NCBI GenBank assembly: GCA_023376005.1
Contig: CM042145.1
Location: 14,706,727 to 14,770,726, forward strand
Reading direction: 5' to 3'
DNA: 64,000 nucleotides
DNA from: Doryteuthis pealeii
Lineage: Eukaryota; Mollusca; Cephalopoda; Myopsida; Loliginidae
Part shown: in pieces, positions 1 through 61,820 of the stretch
How positions within the stretch are numbered: position 1 is the stretch's first letter
Layout: each line of letters starts with the position of its first letter
The notes under the pieces: generated by a model
Databases searched by the model: none
Seen by the model: only the letters and a program-made list of their open reading frames with translations
Told to the model about the DNA's origin: nothing
Translations under genes and position numbers: made by a program

Positions 1-369
1 TATAATCCTTGTCTCTTATTCCTTTAAGCAGTCTATCCAGCGAGTAATTTTAGAACAATTTATTAATGCCTTAAATAGTAAATTAAATACATGTTTGGGC
101 ATTTTTAATTGGCCAATTCAGCCACTGCTGTCTTGGAATAGCCTATAAATATAAGTTATGGCCTTTAGCACACCTTATACCTAAAATAATCCAGCAGGAT
201 TTTATCTCTCTTTTTTATTGCCTGTGGCTACACAGGTAGGGTTTTGATATATACAAGGCTTAGCTTAATACAGCACAAAGCTAATTGGATACAGGAAGAT
301 CGTATTGCACCAGTTTAGACTGGCAGAAGTATAATAACAGCATCACGAACACAAAGATCTCTCCAAAAA
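1..369. other. AT-rich DNA with no recognised feature
   Basis: No gene, splice-linked exon or clear repeat is visible here. Confidence 0.5.
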
Positions 370-626
370 AATTTGGACCATATTACCTTTAGGCACTCCT
401 TTTTGATCTCGATTCAGAAGGACATGTTTTTCATTTACACTGTCAATATCTGGTTTGTTAACAGACAATTTTTAGAGTTTTTGTTTTAAATTATAAAACT
501 AACCCCTAATCCTAACCCTAACCCTAACCCCTAACAAACAACCAGATATTGACGGTGTGAATGAAAACATGTTCTTCTGAATAAAGATAAAAAAGGGTGC
601 CTAAAGGTCATATGGTCCAAAATTTG
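370..626. mobile_element. Foldback MITE family A, copy 1, with telomere-like core
   Basis: Long inverted ends (GGACCATATTACCTTTAGGC and its complement near 605-620) continue for about 100 bases per side. The core at about 498-537 is a run of CCCTAA-type repeats. Copies 2 and 3 are at 11639-11864 and 15843-16080. Confidence 0.75.
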
Positions 627-639
627 GAACATTAACAAC

Positions 640-1085
640 TTTTCATAAATTAATTGATTGATTTTAACGGCATATCAACCTGTCTAGGGTTATTTTATAC
701 CTAGAGGTTTGACTGATTTTTTAATTGATTGATTTTAACGGCACGTCAACCTGTCTAGGTTATTTGATACCTAGAGGTTTGATTGATTTCTTAATTAATT
801 GATTGATTTTAACTGCATATCAACCTGTCTAGGGTTATTTTATACCTAGAGGTTTGATTGATTTCTTAATTAATTGATTGATTTTAACGGCATATCAACC
901 TGTCTAGGGTTATTTTTTATACCTAGAGGTTTGATTGATTTCTTAATTAATTGATTGATTTTAACGGCATATCAACCTGTCTAGGGTTATTTATACCTAG
1001 AGGTTTGATTGATTTCTTAATTAATTGATTGATTTTAACGGCATCAACCTGTCTAGGGTTATTTTATACCTAGAAGTTAGGGAAT
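640..1085. repeat. Tandem array, about 6 copies of a 70-75 base unit
   Basis: Each unit contains TTGATTGATTTTAACGGCAT, CAACCTGTCTAGGGTTATTT and ATACCTAGAGGTTTGATTGA, starting near 649, 721, 797, 870, 945 and 1020. Single copies of the same sequence are near 2600-2690 (other strand), 25340-25410 (other strand) and 53625-53745, so the array grew from a dispersed element. Confidence 0.85.
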
Positions 1086-1202
1086 TGCATTCATTGTACA
1101 TTTATATTTACATTTTTTTTGTGTGTATTTTTTCTAAAGCATTTTTTTTTTGCATACACTCCAATCTAATACTAATAATTTTTAAACAGATTTATTTGGC
1201 CA

Positions 1203-1440
1203 ATAGATAGGACCTTAACAGGTACTACCACTGCATGTCAAAGTGGACATGGGAATAATGGCAATGAAGAGGTACTCTACACTCCCCAGATCTCCAGAAC
1301 TGGAGCCTCACCATTAAATACAGTTTAGTGTCATACTTAGGACACCTCATTTGGGGGAGGGGTCTTACCCCTCTGCAGAGGATACAATTAATGTATTCTT
1401 AGCCCTGCAACAAGGGGATTATTTGTTGGTTTTGCCTAAC
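1203..1440 (-). repeat. Dispersed repeat family C, reverse copy
   Basis: Shares ACTCCAGAACTGGAGCCTCA-like and ACCCCTCTGCAGAGGATACA-like blocks with 54290-54460, and its complement is seen at 13670-13990, 25080-25240 and 45063-45300. It is noncoding. Confidence 0.6.
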
Positions 1441-1453
1441 TGATTCTCATAAT

Positions 1454-1458
<5 letters not shown>

Positions 1459-1493
<35 letters not shown>
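1459..1493. repeat. (TA)n microsatellite
   Basis: Perfect TA run. Similar tracts are at 2785, 3281, 3553, 15421, 16760, 29862, 32148, 36892, 48955, 56312, 56773, 57705, 58088, 60960, 61436 and 61790. Confidence 0.95.
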
Positions 1494-1495
<2 letters not shown>

Positions 1496-1540
1496 TAGGA
1501 CCTGTGGATATACTACAGTATGATAATTTGATTATTATGT
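1494..1540 (-). mobile_element. 3' end fragment of a Helitron-like element (family X)
   Basis: On the - strand it reads an imperfect hairpin CTGTAGTATATCCACAG, then GGTCCTAG|T. A hairpin a few bases before CTAG|T is the Helitron 3' signature. The same end is seen at 10443-10468 and 30774-30792. Confidence 0.5.
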
Positions 1541-1546
1541 TTGATA

Positions 1547-1712
1547 TGTATAATGACAGACGATAACACCCAATAGACTTTGGAAAGCTTTATTCTACTT
1601 AGAATAATTGGTACACTTACTAAGAGTTTATATAGTCTAGTATTCCCTAGAGAGTTCTCCAAAGGGGAGGTAATCATAAAATAGGGGAGGTAACTCTCAG
1701 TTACTTATTACA
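1547..1712 (-). mobile_element. Solo copy of a short (about 165 bp) LTR
   Basis: Starts TGTATAATGACA and ends TTACTTATTACA. It is the reverse complement of the LTR at 19036-19198, sharing the TATA region, the AATAAA region and AGGGGAGGTAACTCTCA. No clear target duplication here. Confidence 0.6.
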
Positions 1713-2004
1713 ACGATAGTTATTTTCCTGACCTCCCACCTGGCCGGATTAACACAAGGTCTTTTTTAATGTGGTCACCATGCACAAACCTCATGCAGTG
1801 GTCAGTGCAAATGTGTCTGGTCCTGTCGGTATTCCCCTTTTAGGGCGCTTCAAGGACTGGGTAATAAACCTGGTCCTGCCCATTTTAGATGAGGGGACAA
1901 GTATGAATATACTGTAATAAATTTGTACAAAGTAAATACTGTCTTTCTCACTACATCACATTTCTCAAACAGCAGGACTATTCTTCCCCTTTTACCATGG
2001 TGTG
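1713..2004. other. Noncoding DNA without recognised features
   Basis: No conserved coding sequence or repeat identified. Confidence 0.4.
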
Positions 2005-2306
2005 TGTAGTAGGGTAAGTCGATTTTTTTTAAAATATCAAATTTCCTCAAACAATGGTACAAGTAAAAGATCTGATTTTTGGTATCAGTATTCAGTATAC
2101 ACACACAAAATCCTCATTTTCTAAAGGCTAAATTTTATGAAAACAAGTGCATTTTAGTAGATGATCTTTGATGCTATTTCCTCAAACAAAGGTGCAAGTA
2201 AAAGATCTAATTTTTAGTATCAGTATTCAGTATACTAACACACAACTTTTGCATAGATGGACAATTTGATATTTTTTAAAGTGAAAAATCAACCTACCCT
2301 ACTCTG
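2005..2306. mobile_element. Small inverted-repeat element with internal duplication
   Basis: The ends GTAGGGTAAGTCGATTTTTT (left) and AAAAATCAACCTACCCTAC (right) are inverted. Inside, a block of about 75 bases (TTTCCTCAAACAAxGGTxCAAG...TTCAGTATAC) occurs twice, at about 2040-2100 and 2178-2234. Confidence 0.5.
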
Positions 2307-2784
2307 CAAGCCTCTGAAGATATAGGGGAGTGTTAATATTGTGGTTATTGCCCTTAGTTACCATTTGATGCCACTAGGTGCTGGTTCTATAAAATGCTAG
2401 CAGCCATATTGGAAAGTTAATTAAGTTACTGACATGGAGAAGTAATGACTTGCAGAGGATTAGTAATTACATAAGAAGTACTGACTTGAAAAGGCATTAA
2501 TAGTAGTAATAGATCTGTTTAAAAAATATTTGTATTTAATTGGACCAGGTGCAAAAGAAAGACCTCTTAAGAAACAATTATATAAAAAATGTAACTATGA
2601 ACGTACAATGAACATGATTCCCTAACCTCTAGAAATAAAATAACCCTAGACGGGTTTCATGTCATTAAAATCAGTCAGTCGACAGTAAACATACTTATGA
2701 ATATGTCTAATACAGATGACATAATATAATAGGGAATTGTATAATCATTCATAAGTTAAAAAATTAAATGCCACCTGCAATGAT

Positions 2785-3283
2785 ATATATATATATATAT
2801 ATATATATGAGTAAGAAAAAGGTGGAATGAAAACATCACACAATGCTGTTAAAGAAGAAAACAATTTATAATATAATCATAGCTGATGCTGATCAATATT
2901 TCGATTTTACAAAATCATCATCAGAGCTCATTCACTCCGTAGTTGTTTGGGTCGGAGAGGAAAGTCAAATGAGTTTACAAAACAAAAAACCTTAATACTG
3001 CAAAAAACGAAAGACGTTACAATATTCACCAACGTGGGCATTCGCACCATATATATGTCGGTCATGTCTCATATGTATATCTTTTGTCAACCAAATGTAG
3101 CGAATTTTTGAGATGTTGGCAACAAGACGTTGGTGAATATTGTAACGTCTTTCGAAATATTGATCAGTATCAGCTATGATTATATTATAAATTGTTTTCT
3201 TCTTTAACAGCATTGTGTGATGTTTTCATTCCACCTTTTCTTACTCATATTGTCAGATTCATTTCCTTTCTTTCACTTATATA

Positions 3284-3305
<22 letters not shown>
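2785..3305. mobile_element. Foldback element between two (TA)n tracts
   Basis: Left arm 2811-2903 and right arm 3154-3247 are inverted (GTGGAATGAAAACATCACAC and its complement). A second, inner pair (about 3006-3034 and 3127-3153) contains ACGTTGGTGAATATTGTAAC. It is bounded by (TA)n on both sides. Confidence 0.7.
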
Positions 3306-3314
<9 letters not shown>

Positions 3315-3548
3315 AAGAGATGGAAGTGAATCCGACGGTATGTAGTATAGAAAGAAATTTGAAAAAACACAGGTTTAAATAAAAAGAGTGGTAAGTTTAT
3401 TAGCTGATGCTGCAGTGTTTTGATCTGTTAAGTAGATCTTCTTCAGGGCATTTGTTGATATGAGGAAGAGTAAGAAATTTTTATCACAGAATAACGAGAA
3501 AAACTGCGATAGTCCTTGTTTATCAATCTGTTCAAAAATTTGAAGTTT

Positions 3549-3593
<45 letters not shown>

Positions 3594-3609
3594 AAGTTAT
3601 TTTATATGT
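3306..3609. repeat. Noncoding repeat containing a foldback-type arm
   Basis: Contains GTTTTGATCTGTTAAGTAGA followed by TCTTCTTCAGG, a motif also seen at 14595-14630, 36050-36065 and 46984-46995, and a (TA)n tract at 3553-3590. No gene. Confidence 0.45.
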
Positions 3610-4240
3610 ACTAGCAAATATATGCACCCTCCGGGTGCAAGTATTTAAGTTTTAATGTAATAGAATATCGTATTAAATTAGAAAGGCTAATGAAACTAAA
3701 TAAGAATGCAGATAAAATGATTTGAAACAGAGGGAGTATAATAAAAAAAATGAACAATTGAAATTTACTCTTCCATCACTCTCGTCTTTCATTGTTATTT
3801 TTTCTAATTTAAGTATTTAGTTAAAATAGGAAGTAAAGAATAAAATGACAGTTATTTTTTCTTGTTAATGGATTTCTTTTAAGATTAATTGAAGAGATTT
3901 TTGTTTATATTCATTAAAATAAAACCAAACAATTAGAAATCAATAATACTAAGCACATATTTATTAAAATCACATTTTAAAATATCAATATGCAAATTAG
4001 CCTTCCCGTTTACACTGTAAACCGCTATTTTGTTGTATATATAAATATAATAGCATGTTTATTAATATGTAGATATGGTTAACGGTAATAATGTAAAACA
4101 ATTTTATTAATAATTGAGGTTAAAATTAGAATAAATTCATGGTGAATGTGACGTCAATAACTAAGGGAATTGTGACTGAGTAGTGATTTAGTTTCGGTTA
4201 CAGACAGAAAAACACACAATCTCCATTATAATAGGATATA
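3610..4240 (-). mobile_element. Helitron-like nonautonomous element (family Y), copy 1
   Basis: Read on the - strand, the 3' end is hairpin GCACCCGGAGGGTGC, nine bases, then CTAG|T at 3610. The 5' end is near TCCTATTATAATGGAGATTG, an AT-rich start as in many Helitrons. A second copy lies at 20338-21540. No helicase coding sequence is present. Confidence 0.6.
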
Positions 4241-4574
4241 TATATAATATAGTATCCAATTGCCGCTTTAACTTTTCCGTCACAGTGGCATCAGTAAATA
4301 ATCCAAAAGTGCGCAATATATTAAAAATACAGAGCCCTAATAATAATACTAATATTATTATTAGAGGAAAAATAAAGGGTCTACCATGGTTTCAATCAAA
4401 TTGAAATGATATCTTCAGGACCCTACTCTACGTTAACTAAGTCGATGTAATTCCTTAGTTAAATTAAAGATATTTTTCGAATAATAATGTTACTATATAT
4501 AGATTATTAAGAAACACAATAATAAGATAATAAATAACCATACACAAAATAGAAATGATAGTCAGGATAAACAG
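4241..4574. other. AT-rich DNA without recognised features
   Basis: No gene seen; likely transposon-derived given the flanks. Confidence 0.4.
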
Positions 4575-5002
4575 AAGCAATGCAACTGTCAAAGCCCTAC
4601 AATGTGCCCCATGAAGGGAAGATGCTTGACTAAAAGCATCATTTATCGGGCCTCAGTAACATCTGCCCAAAAGTTAAATATAACTAAATTCTATGTGGGA
4701 TGCACAAAGTCGGAGTTCAAAACTAGATCATAAGCATTCATTTGCTAACATTAAGCTTAAAAACACAACAACTTTATCTAGATATATTTGGGATTTAAAA
4801 GATAAAATATGACACCAATTATTGAATGGAATATCCTACGAAAATCAAATGTGTGCAGATCTCTAAATGATCCATGTTACCTTTGTCTACAAGAAAAGTT
4901 AACTATAATTAAATTCCCTGATAAGAAAACCCTTTTAAATAATAGATTTGAATCGATCTGCAATTGTAGACATAGGTTGGGTCGGTCACTAAAATATTGT
5001 TA
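4575..5002 (+). pseudogene. GIY-YIG-like C-terminal remnant of a Penelope-like element
   Basis: The reading CNCQSPTMCPMKGRCLTKS, IIYRASVTSAQK, KFYVGCTKSEFKTRS, then KHSFANIKLKN, TTLSRYIWDLKD and, after another shift, CYLCLQEKL, NNRFESICNCRHR shows a cysteine-rich GIY-YIG-type domain (I-Y...Y-V-G). Frameshifts near 4728 and 4806 break it. No reverse transcriptase precedes it, so it is 5' truncated. It differs from the Penelope-like element at 29900-31803. Confidence 0.6.
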
Positions 5003-5242
5003 AAACTACACTACTAATTTTAACTGAATAAATTGAAATTTTTTCTCAAATAGTTATTCATTTTAAGTAGGATAAATACAAAAAAGAAAAATAGAAACTA
5101 TGAATTAATAATATTCAACCCCTAAAATATAATTAGAATTACATTTTAACTGCTTTTACTGGCTATTATTTATAATTAGAATTAAATTGATAACAATATA
5201 GAAATGTGAAACTATAATATTATATATATATAATATATATTT

Positions 5243-5870
5243 ATATTAAATTTTTACTTGAAGGCACTTACAACGCATGTATCGCATAAAATTCGATACT
5301 TTTTCTTATAGAAATGAACTTGACAAGTGTAATCCCAGCAAAGGATCGCTCGGTGTGTAGAATATCGTACAGACTGTTTTGACTTTATTAAGTCTCATCA
5401 GCGATATATACTAACGACTTCCCTCCGACAGAAATCGAAACCGGGACTTCAGCAGACACAGTGAAACACTAGTGAAACACTATATCGCCTCAGCCACAGT
5501 ACACAGCTAACAATCCCAGTGAAATTAAGCTTGTCAAATGATACTACACGCCTCTACCATAATAGGTAAGGGGGGCGTTTTTGAGAGAATAATAATAACA
5601 AACAGACCTCATGCCCTTCGGCGAAGTGAATAAGATTTTTGGATGTTTGTTTATTTAGAAGCGTTGCTGAATAAAGTATATATTAAATTTTTACTTGAAG
5701 GCACTTACAACGCATGTATCGCATAAAATTCAATACTTTTTCTTATAGAAAATGAACTTGACAAGTGTAATCCCAGCAAAGGATCACTCGGTGTGTAGAA
5801 TATTGTACAGACTGTTTCGACTTTATTAAGTCTCATCAGCGATATATACTAACGACTTCCCTCCGACAGA
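5243..5870. repeat. tRNA-like SINE unit of about 430 bases flanked by a direct repeat of about 190 bases
   Basis: 5243-5432 and 5673-5870 are near-identical direct repeats (ACTTGAAGGCACTTACAACG onward). Between them lies a tRNA-like head on the - strand (box-B-like GGTTTCGATTTC). It could be 1.4 tandem units or a TRIM-like element. An inverted copy is at 27972-28528, and a distant relative at 59690-59835. Confidence 0.6.
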
Positions 5871-5950
5871 CATATGAAAAACAATATTCAAGGTTTTTTT
5901 ATATGTATGATAATATGCCGTTTTTTGTTTTTTTTGTTTGTTAAACCATC

Positions 5951-6075
5951 TTTAGGGCAATGTAAGAATGCAATGTTAAAATTCTTTATTCGAAAATAAT
6001 ACCTTTCATTTTTTTCATTTGAAAATAATTTTTGGATTAGCATTTTAACATCGCATTCTAACATTGCCCTAGGGT
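5951..6075. repeat. Inverted repeat with 50-base arms
   Basis: TTTAGGGCAATGTAAGAATG (left) pairs with CGCATTCTAACATTGCCCTA (right) around a short AT-rich loop. Confidence 0.7.
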
Positions 6076-6249
6076 TTATATGGTGAAGGCTCATGGAAGT
6101 TTTTTTTTGTTTTTAATATTTTATTTTATTTTAGTTTAATAATTTTTTAGTGTAATACACTTCTTAGAAAACCATCTTTTGTCAAATTATATGACTCAGT
6201 ATAGAACTGGAATTGTGAAAGAACTGTTCAAAGTTCATAGATTTCATAG

Positions 6250-6920
6250 TGTTGTATAGCCATATATACTCAGTACATCGAACATTGGGTATATAAACAA
6301 GAGAGGAACTCGGGTGACAGAGAGAGAGTATTGGAAATTCCATAGTTAATTATCTCCCCCTGCCGCTAGGGGGCGAATCGCCAACATCGTATGTTGGCGC
6401 CAATACCAAAACTTCACTTATCACGGAGCCCCACTGAGGGTAGTCGCGTAAATAGCGGTCCCTACACTTCACTCATCACTTAGCCCAAAAACAGGGCTTA
6501 CTTCTACGGACCGTTGACCTGGGCGGAGGCATATTTTCACAGCACACTTTCGAAGGCACAAAAGCACACTATCGAAGACTGAGACCAAATAGTCTACTTG
6601 AAAAGAGCCCATTCACCGTCATTAAAAGAGTCTGTTACCCAGGGCGAGAAGCTTCTAAAATAGCATCCCCCATTACTTATCACTGAACCGGTTACGAGGA
6701 AGAACGAGAAAAGTCCGAAGAAACGTCCTATCAACTTTCCAACAAGCAACAGATACCCCTGTCACCACTACTCCAAGAACATTACTTAACTCAGATAAGT
6801 CTTGTAGCAACTACCATAAAATTTGCAACAAGTTTTTGTATTATTTGTCAATACATGTATTAAATTTCCATTGTGTGTTTGTCTTCTTTGTCCGACAATT
6901 TACCTACAACTACGGAGAAA
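6250..6920 (+). promoter_or_regulatory. TATA-containing, balanced-GC segment: LTR or candidate promoter / 5' exon region
   Basis: GGTATATAAACAAGAG lies at 6289-6304, followed by about 600 bases with higher GC than its surroundings. It could be a solo LTR (TGTTGTATAG at 6250, TACAACTA near 6912) or the promoter of the glucosidase gene, whose noncoding first exon must be upstream. I cannot decide from sequence. Confidence 0.3.
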
Positions 6921-6959
6921 TAAGAGCTCCTTCGAAACCCGTAAATATTCTTAAGAGAG

Positions 6960-7465
6960 AGAGAGAGACTTGAGACTTACTTGTTCTTCATTTCTTCCTG
7001 CTCTCTTATCTGGCTGTTTGCTTTTCTTCTTCTCTGGCTGTCATCTTGTCGTTTAGCTGTCTTCTTACTAAGGGCTTCTTTTTAAGGGCTAACTTTTTAG
7101 TCATGCATTAATTAAACCACAAGACATTTTTCCTTGATCAAGATTTATTTAACCCATTCTTATTTGTCGTGTGGGCATCTTCTCTCTGCTGGGGTTGTTA
7201 ACTCCCCGTGCGGTGAATAAGAATGGGTTAAATAAATTTTGATCAAGGAAAAATGATAGGCACCCTCTCTGCTCAATGTCAAGTTGAAACTAAATCTAAA
7301 ACTAACTGAATCACATGACACGCGAGATTCGCACCTTTGGGTCAGGGAGCTATAACCATTCTGGTATTTTTCCATTCCCTGATCTGAAAACCAATGGTCC
7401 CTTTAAATTTTCGCTACAGGGTCCACAACAACCCATGCCACCACACAATATGTAACTATAGTTGC
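6960..7465 (-). mobile_element. LTR-like repeat family R, reverse copy, 95 bases upstream of exon 1
   Basis: Shares ACCCTGTAGCGAAAATTTAA-type start, ATCAAGATTTATTTAA and a terminal (GA)n/(TC)n tract with copies at 40028-40543 and 58670-59305. It has AATAAA on its - strand. No coding sequence. Confidence 0.6.
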
Positions 7466-7560
7466 ATAAATTAGGAATACATTTGATCTACGTCAACATA
7501 GATATATAACTTTCAATATCAACAATATTTAATTATTCATTCTCTATATTTTCATTTCAG

Positions 7561-7600
7561 GTGATGCTCTTTGAGAAAGAAAAAAGATAACGATTCAACA
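7561..7600 (+). other. 5' leader after a spliced acceptor, with a small upstream ORF
   Basis: A good acceptor (TTTTCATTTCAG, ending at 7560) precedes the first coding exon, so at least one noncoding exon should lie upstream. I could not place it. The leader holds a 9-codon ORF (ATG 7564, TAA 7588-7590) that ends ten bases before the main ATG. The main start at 7601 has A at -3 and G at +4 and opens a clear signal peptide. The in-frame TTG at 7571 is not needed as a start. Confidence 0.6.
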
Positions 7601-58653
<51,053 letters not shown>

Positions 58654-58669
58654 TTCAGCTGTTTTCTAT

Positions 58670-59232
58670 TGTTACATATTGTGTGGTAGCATAAATTGTT
58701 GATGGACCCTGTAGCAAGAATTCAAAGGGGCCATTGGTTTTCAGATCAGGGAATGGAAAACTACCAGGATGGTTATAACCCCCAACTGACCCCTAGAGCG
58801 CAAATCTCGCGCGTCACGTGATTTAGTTAGTTAAAAAATCAGTTTTCAAACCTGATGTTGAACAAAGAGGGTACCCTGTCTCTCTGATGGGGTTGTTAGC
58901 TCCCAGCGCGGAAGAACATGGACAAGAAAAAATAAATCTTGATCAAGAAAATAAAAGTCTTGTGAGTTGATTAATTGCATGACTAAAAAGTTAGCCCTTA
59001 AAAAGAAGCCCTTAGTAAGAAGACAGCTAGACGAAGAAGAACATGGGCCAGAAAAATAAATCTTGATCAAAGGAAATAAAAGTCTTGTGAGTTGATTAAT
59101 TGCATGACTAAAAATGTTAGCACTTAGAAGAAGCCGTTAGTAGAAGACAGCTAGACGACAGGATGACAGCCAAAGAAATAGGAGGAACAGCCAGACAAGA
59201 AGTAGAAAGTAGTAAAGAAGAAATGAAGCAAC

Positions 59233-59270
<38 letters not shown>

Positions 59271-59305
59271 CCCAAATGTCCTCTCTCGATTATATACCCG
59301 ATGAA
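58670..59305 (+). mobile_element. LTR-like repeat family R just after the stop codon
   Basis: TGTTACATATTGTGTGGTAG, GGACCCTGTAGCAAG, two AATAAATCTTGATCAA blocks (an internal duplication of about 110 bases, 58930-59135) and (CT)n at 59240-59268. Matches 6960-7465 (inverted) and 40028-40543. Confidence 0.6.
58931..58936 (+). terminator. Candidate poly(A) signal AATAAA inside a repeat
   Basis: First AATAAA downstream of the stop codon (277 bases). It lies inside the LTR-like repeat that starts near 58670; a second follows near 58950. No transcript data support its use. Confidence 0.4.
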
Positions 59306-59689
59306 TACAAGGTGTGTCATAAAAGTGCCGAGTTTGATTTACCAAGATTGAAATGAACAATGGGCATGCACGTATAACACACGCATAAACACACTCAAAC
59401 ATTCTCTCTCCCCTCCCCCCTCACACACACACACACACACACAAACATATATATCGACAGTAGATAATTTGTCCGCATGTCAGTGCTTCTGTGTGAGAAA
59501 TATATTATATAATATATATATATATATTATATATATATGTATATATATATTTAATCATAGTCAGTATGCAGTAAGACAAAAAAACGAATCTGGTGTGTCG
59601 TTTTAGCAGCATTGTTTGGTTACCTCTCGGAGTCACGTTATCGAGTGCGCATTTATCATTGACAAGTTGATTGCCAAGTTTCGTGTGGC

Positions 59690-59835
59690 GTGTCTGGTTG
59701 GCCTAAGAGTAGAGTCTCTGACTCTGCATTCTGGTTCTCCGGTTCGGTCTCTGTCGGGGGGGGAAGTAGGTATACACTGGTGATGAGACCAAATTAGCTA
59801 TACAACACTATCATATCAAGAAGGAACAGATTTCT
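59690..59835 (+). repeat. tRNA-like SINE fragment
   Basis: GTGTCTGGTTGGCCTAAGAG, box-B-like CCGGTTCGGTCTC and GGTGATGAGACCAAATTAGC. Resembles the head of the 5243-5870 family. Confidence 0.5.
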
Positions 59836-59954
59836 ATACATGTTGAATATTGTAAGTATATGAATGAATGACCAGAAAAAAAGTTCTCTCAACTAATTTG
59901 TAAATATAGACATTGTCATAACTAGTGCATAATTTAGAAGAATTATACAATTTG

Positions 59955-60185
59955 AATTAGTAGCTCAGTCGGTAGAGCAGCCTAGGAATCACAAGGTTCC
60001 AGGTTCAATACTGTCCATTGTCAACTCAGTGCATGAGTAGCACAGCTTGGGTAATCTGATCTGTGTGGTAAAGTGAGGAGATGATGGTTGGTGTGGCACT
60101 CCACCTGATCTAGCACCAGCAAAATGGGATAGACTCCCTCACTGTCTGGCTGATACCGACAATAGGCCACTCTGCCAACTTTACC
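59955..60185 (+). mobile_element. SINE family A copy
   Basis: TTAGTAGCTCAGTCGGTAGA, box B GGTTCAATACTGTCC, then the usual body to GGCCACTCTGCCAAC. Confidence 0.75.
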
Positions 60186-60917
60186 ACATTATTTACTCCT
60201 GTAATACAGTGCCCAGTAAAATGACTTTGAATTTGGAACATAAATAAAAAAGGCAATGTAGATCCTATTCAAAATTTAATTTGTTGGATTATCATGATAT
60301 AGGATGCACACAAAATTGCCACTTCTATTTATGAACTTTCACAACAGGGACTTTCGGTAAAAATTGGCCAATAAGAGATGAGGACAGAAAGCATTTAAGA
60401 TCGTTTGCAACTGTCCTCAAATCAATTACTGATTGAACTTTCTGCCTGCAAAATCTATCTTTTAGATCAACACCAGTTGTTAATCCAATTATTAATATAA
60501 TTCCTCTATTTGAAAAATATAAAATATGATTGACACCAGGTTTTTTTTATGTTGGAGATTATTCCATGCGGAGTCATTTCATGAAAATCAGTCTAACCTA
60601 ATTTGCTCTGTGTCTGAAGATACTGTAGCGGGCTAAGTTTGTTGCAGTTGAAATAAATTTATCACATAAAACAAATTTAAAGTATTTTCCTCTATTTATT
60701 ATTTATATATATAATCATCAAAGATGATATGACTACTATAAAGACACGGTCAATCTAACCAGTCAAAACCATTCGGATGAAGAGAAGCAAGCGCTCTTGA
60801 AAATAAAACTAAATAAAATGAAACTTAAAACTAAAAAACAAGTTCTGATATTCCATTCCTAACGTTTCACAACTAAATCCAAACAATATATATACTATAA
60901 ATAGACATATTATATAA

Positions 60918-61011
<94 letters not shown>

Positions 61012-61432
61012 AAACCAGAAAAATAGAATTGTGAAGACTAGAAATCCATTACTTTGGGTTTTCATGTGATGTGCACAATCATCAGACAGATAACTGGAAA
61101 AAGTAGCCAAGCAATCATAATTATATAGTAGTGTAAATCATCATACTCACACTTGTAAAAAAAATAACATACACAAATATATTATTATATAACATAATTT
61201 TATATATTTCTGGTTGTATACCTGCTCTTTACAAGTAGTGTCAAGCATTTTTGCTGGCAAAACTTTTCTCATTTACATTCCTCTTCTCTCTCTTACTCCT
61301 GCTGTACTCCTTTCTCTTCCTTTCCTTCCTATCCATTCATTTTGCTGTCAAATTAGATGAGATCAACAGGCTGAAATATATTTACAATTTCATAGCCTAA
61401 AGGTTTTTCATTTATTTGTGTATATTTTTGCT

Positions 61433-61490
<58 letters not shown>

Positions 61491-61788
61491 TAAAAAAAAA
61501 AACAAAAAACTAAAAGAATTTTAAAGAATCTGCATGACGCACATACAAACGGGCCGACATGTCATCACGGAAAACCCCAAACATTTTAAAATATCTGGCG
61601 TTCCTTCAACTTTAATAAAAAACAAATGATTTCGCCAGCGCCGTGGGAATAAGTAGTAAAAAACACAAGTACTTCTATGACCTCTGATGATGGGATTTTT
61701 CCCGAAAATATTTAGGAAAAAAGGTAAATAAAACATCATTTTAACACCTATTCCATTGCATTGTAAATTGCTTTCAAATTTATATTTT

Positions 61789-61820
<32 letters not shown>

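Noticed and set aside
498..537. CCCTAA run as a chromosome end or fusion point
   Set aside because: It is short and sits in the centre of a dispersed MITE present three times in the window.
640..1085. Regular repeats as a CRISPR array
   Set aside because: The whole unit repeats with no unique spacers, and the genome is eukaryotic.
7571..7600. TTG at 7571 as start of the glucosidase protein
   Set aside because: The ATG at 7601 has a good context and directly opens the signal peptide; the added residues (RKKKDND) are charged and would spoil it.
59117..59351. Open frames with SLSLSL or ERERER
   Set aside because: They translate the (CT)n tract of an LTR-like repeat.
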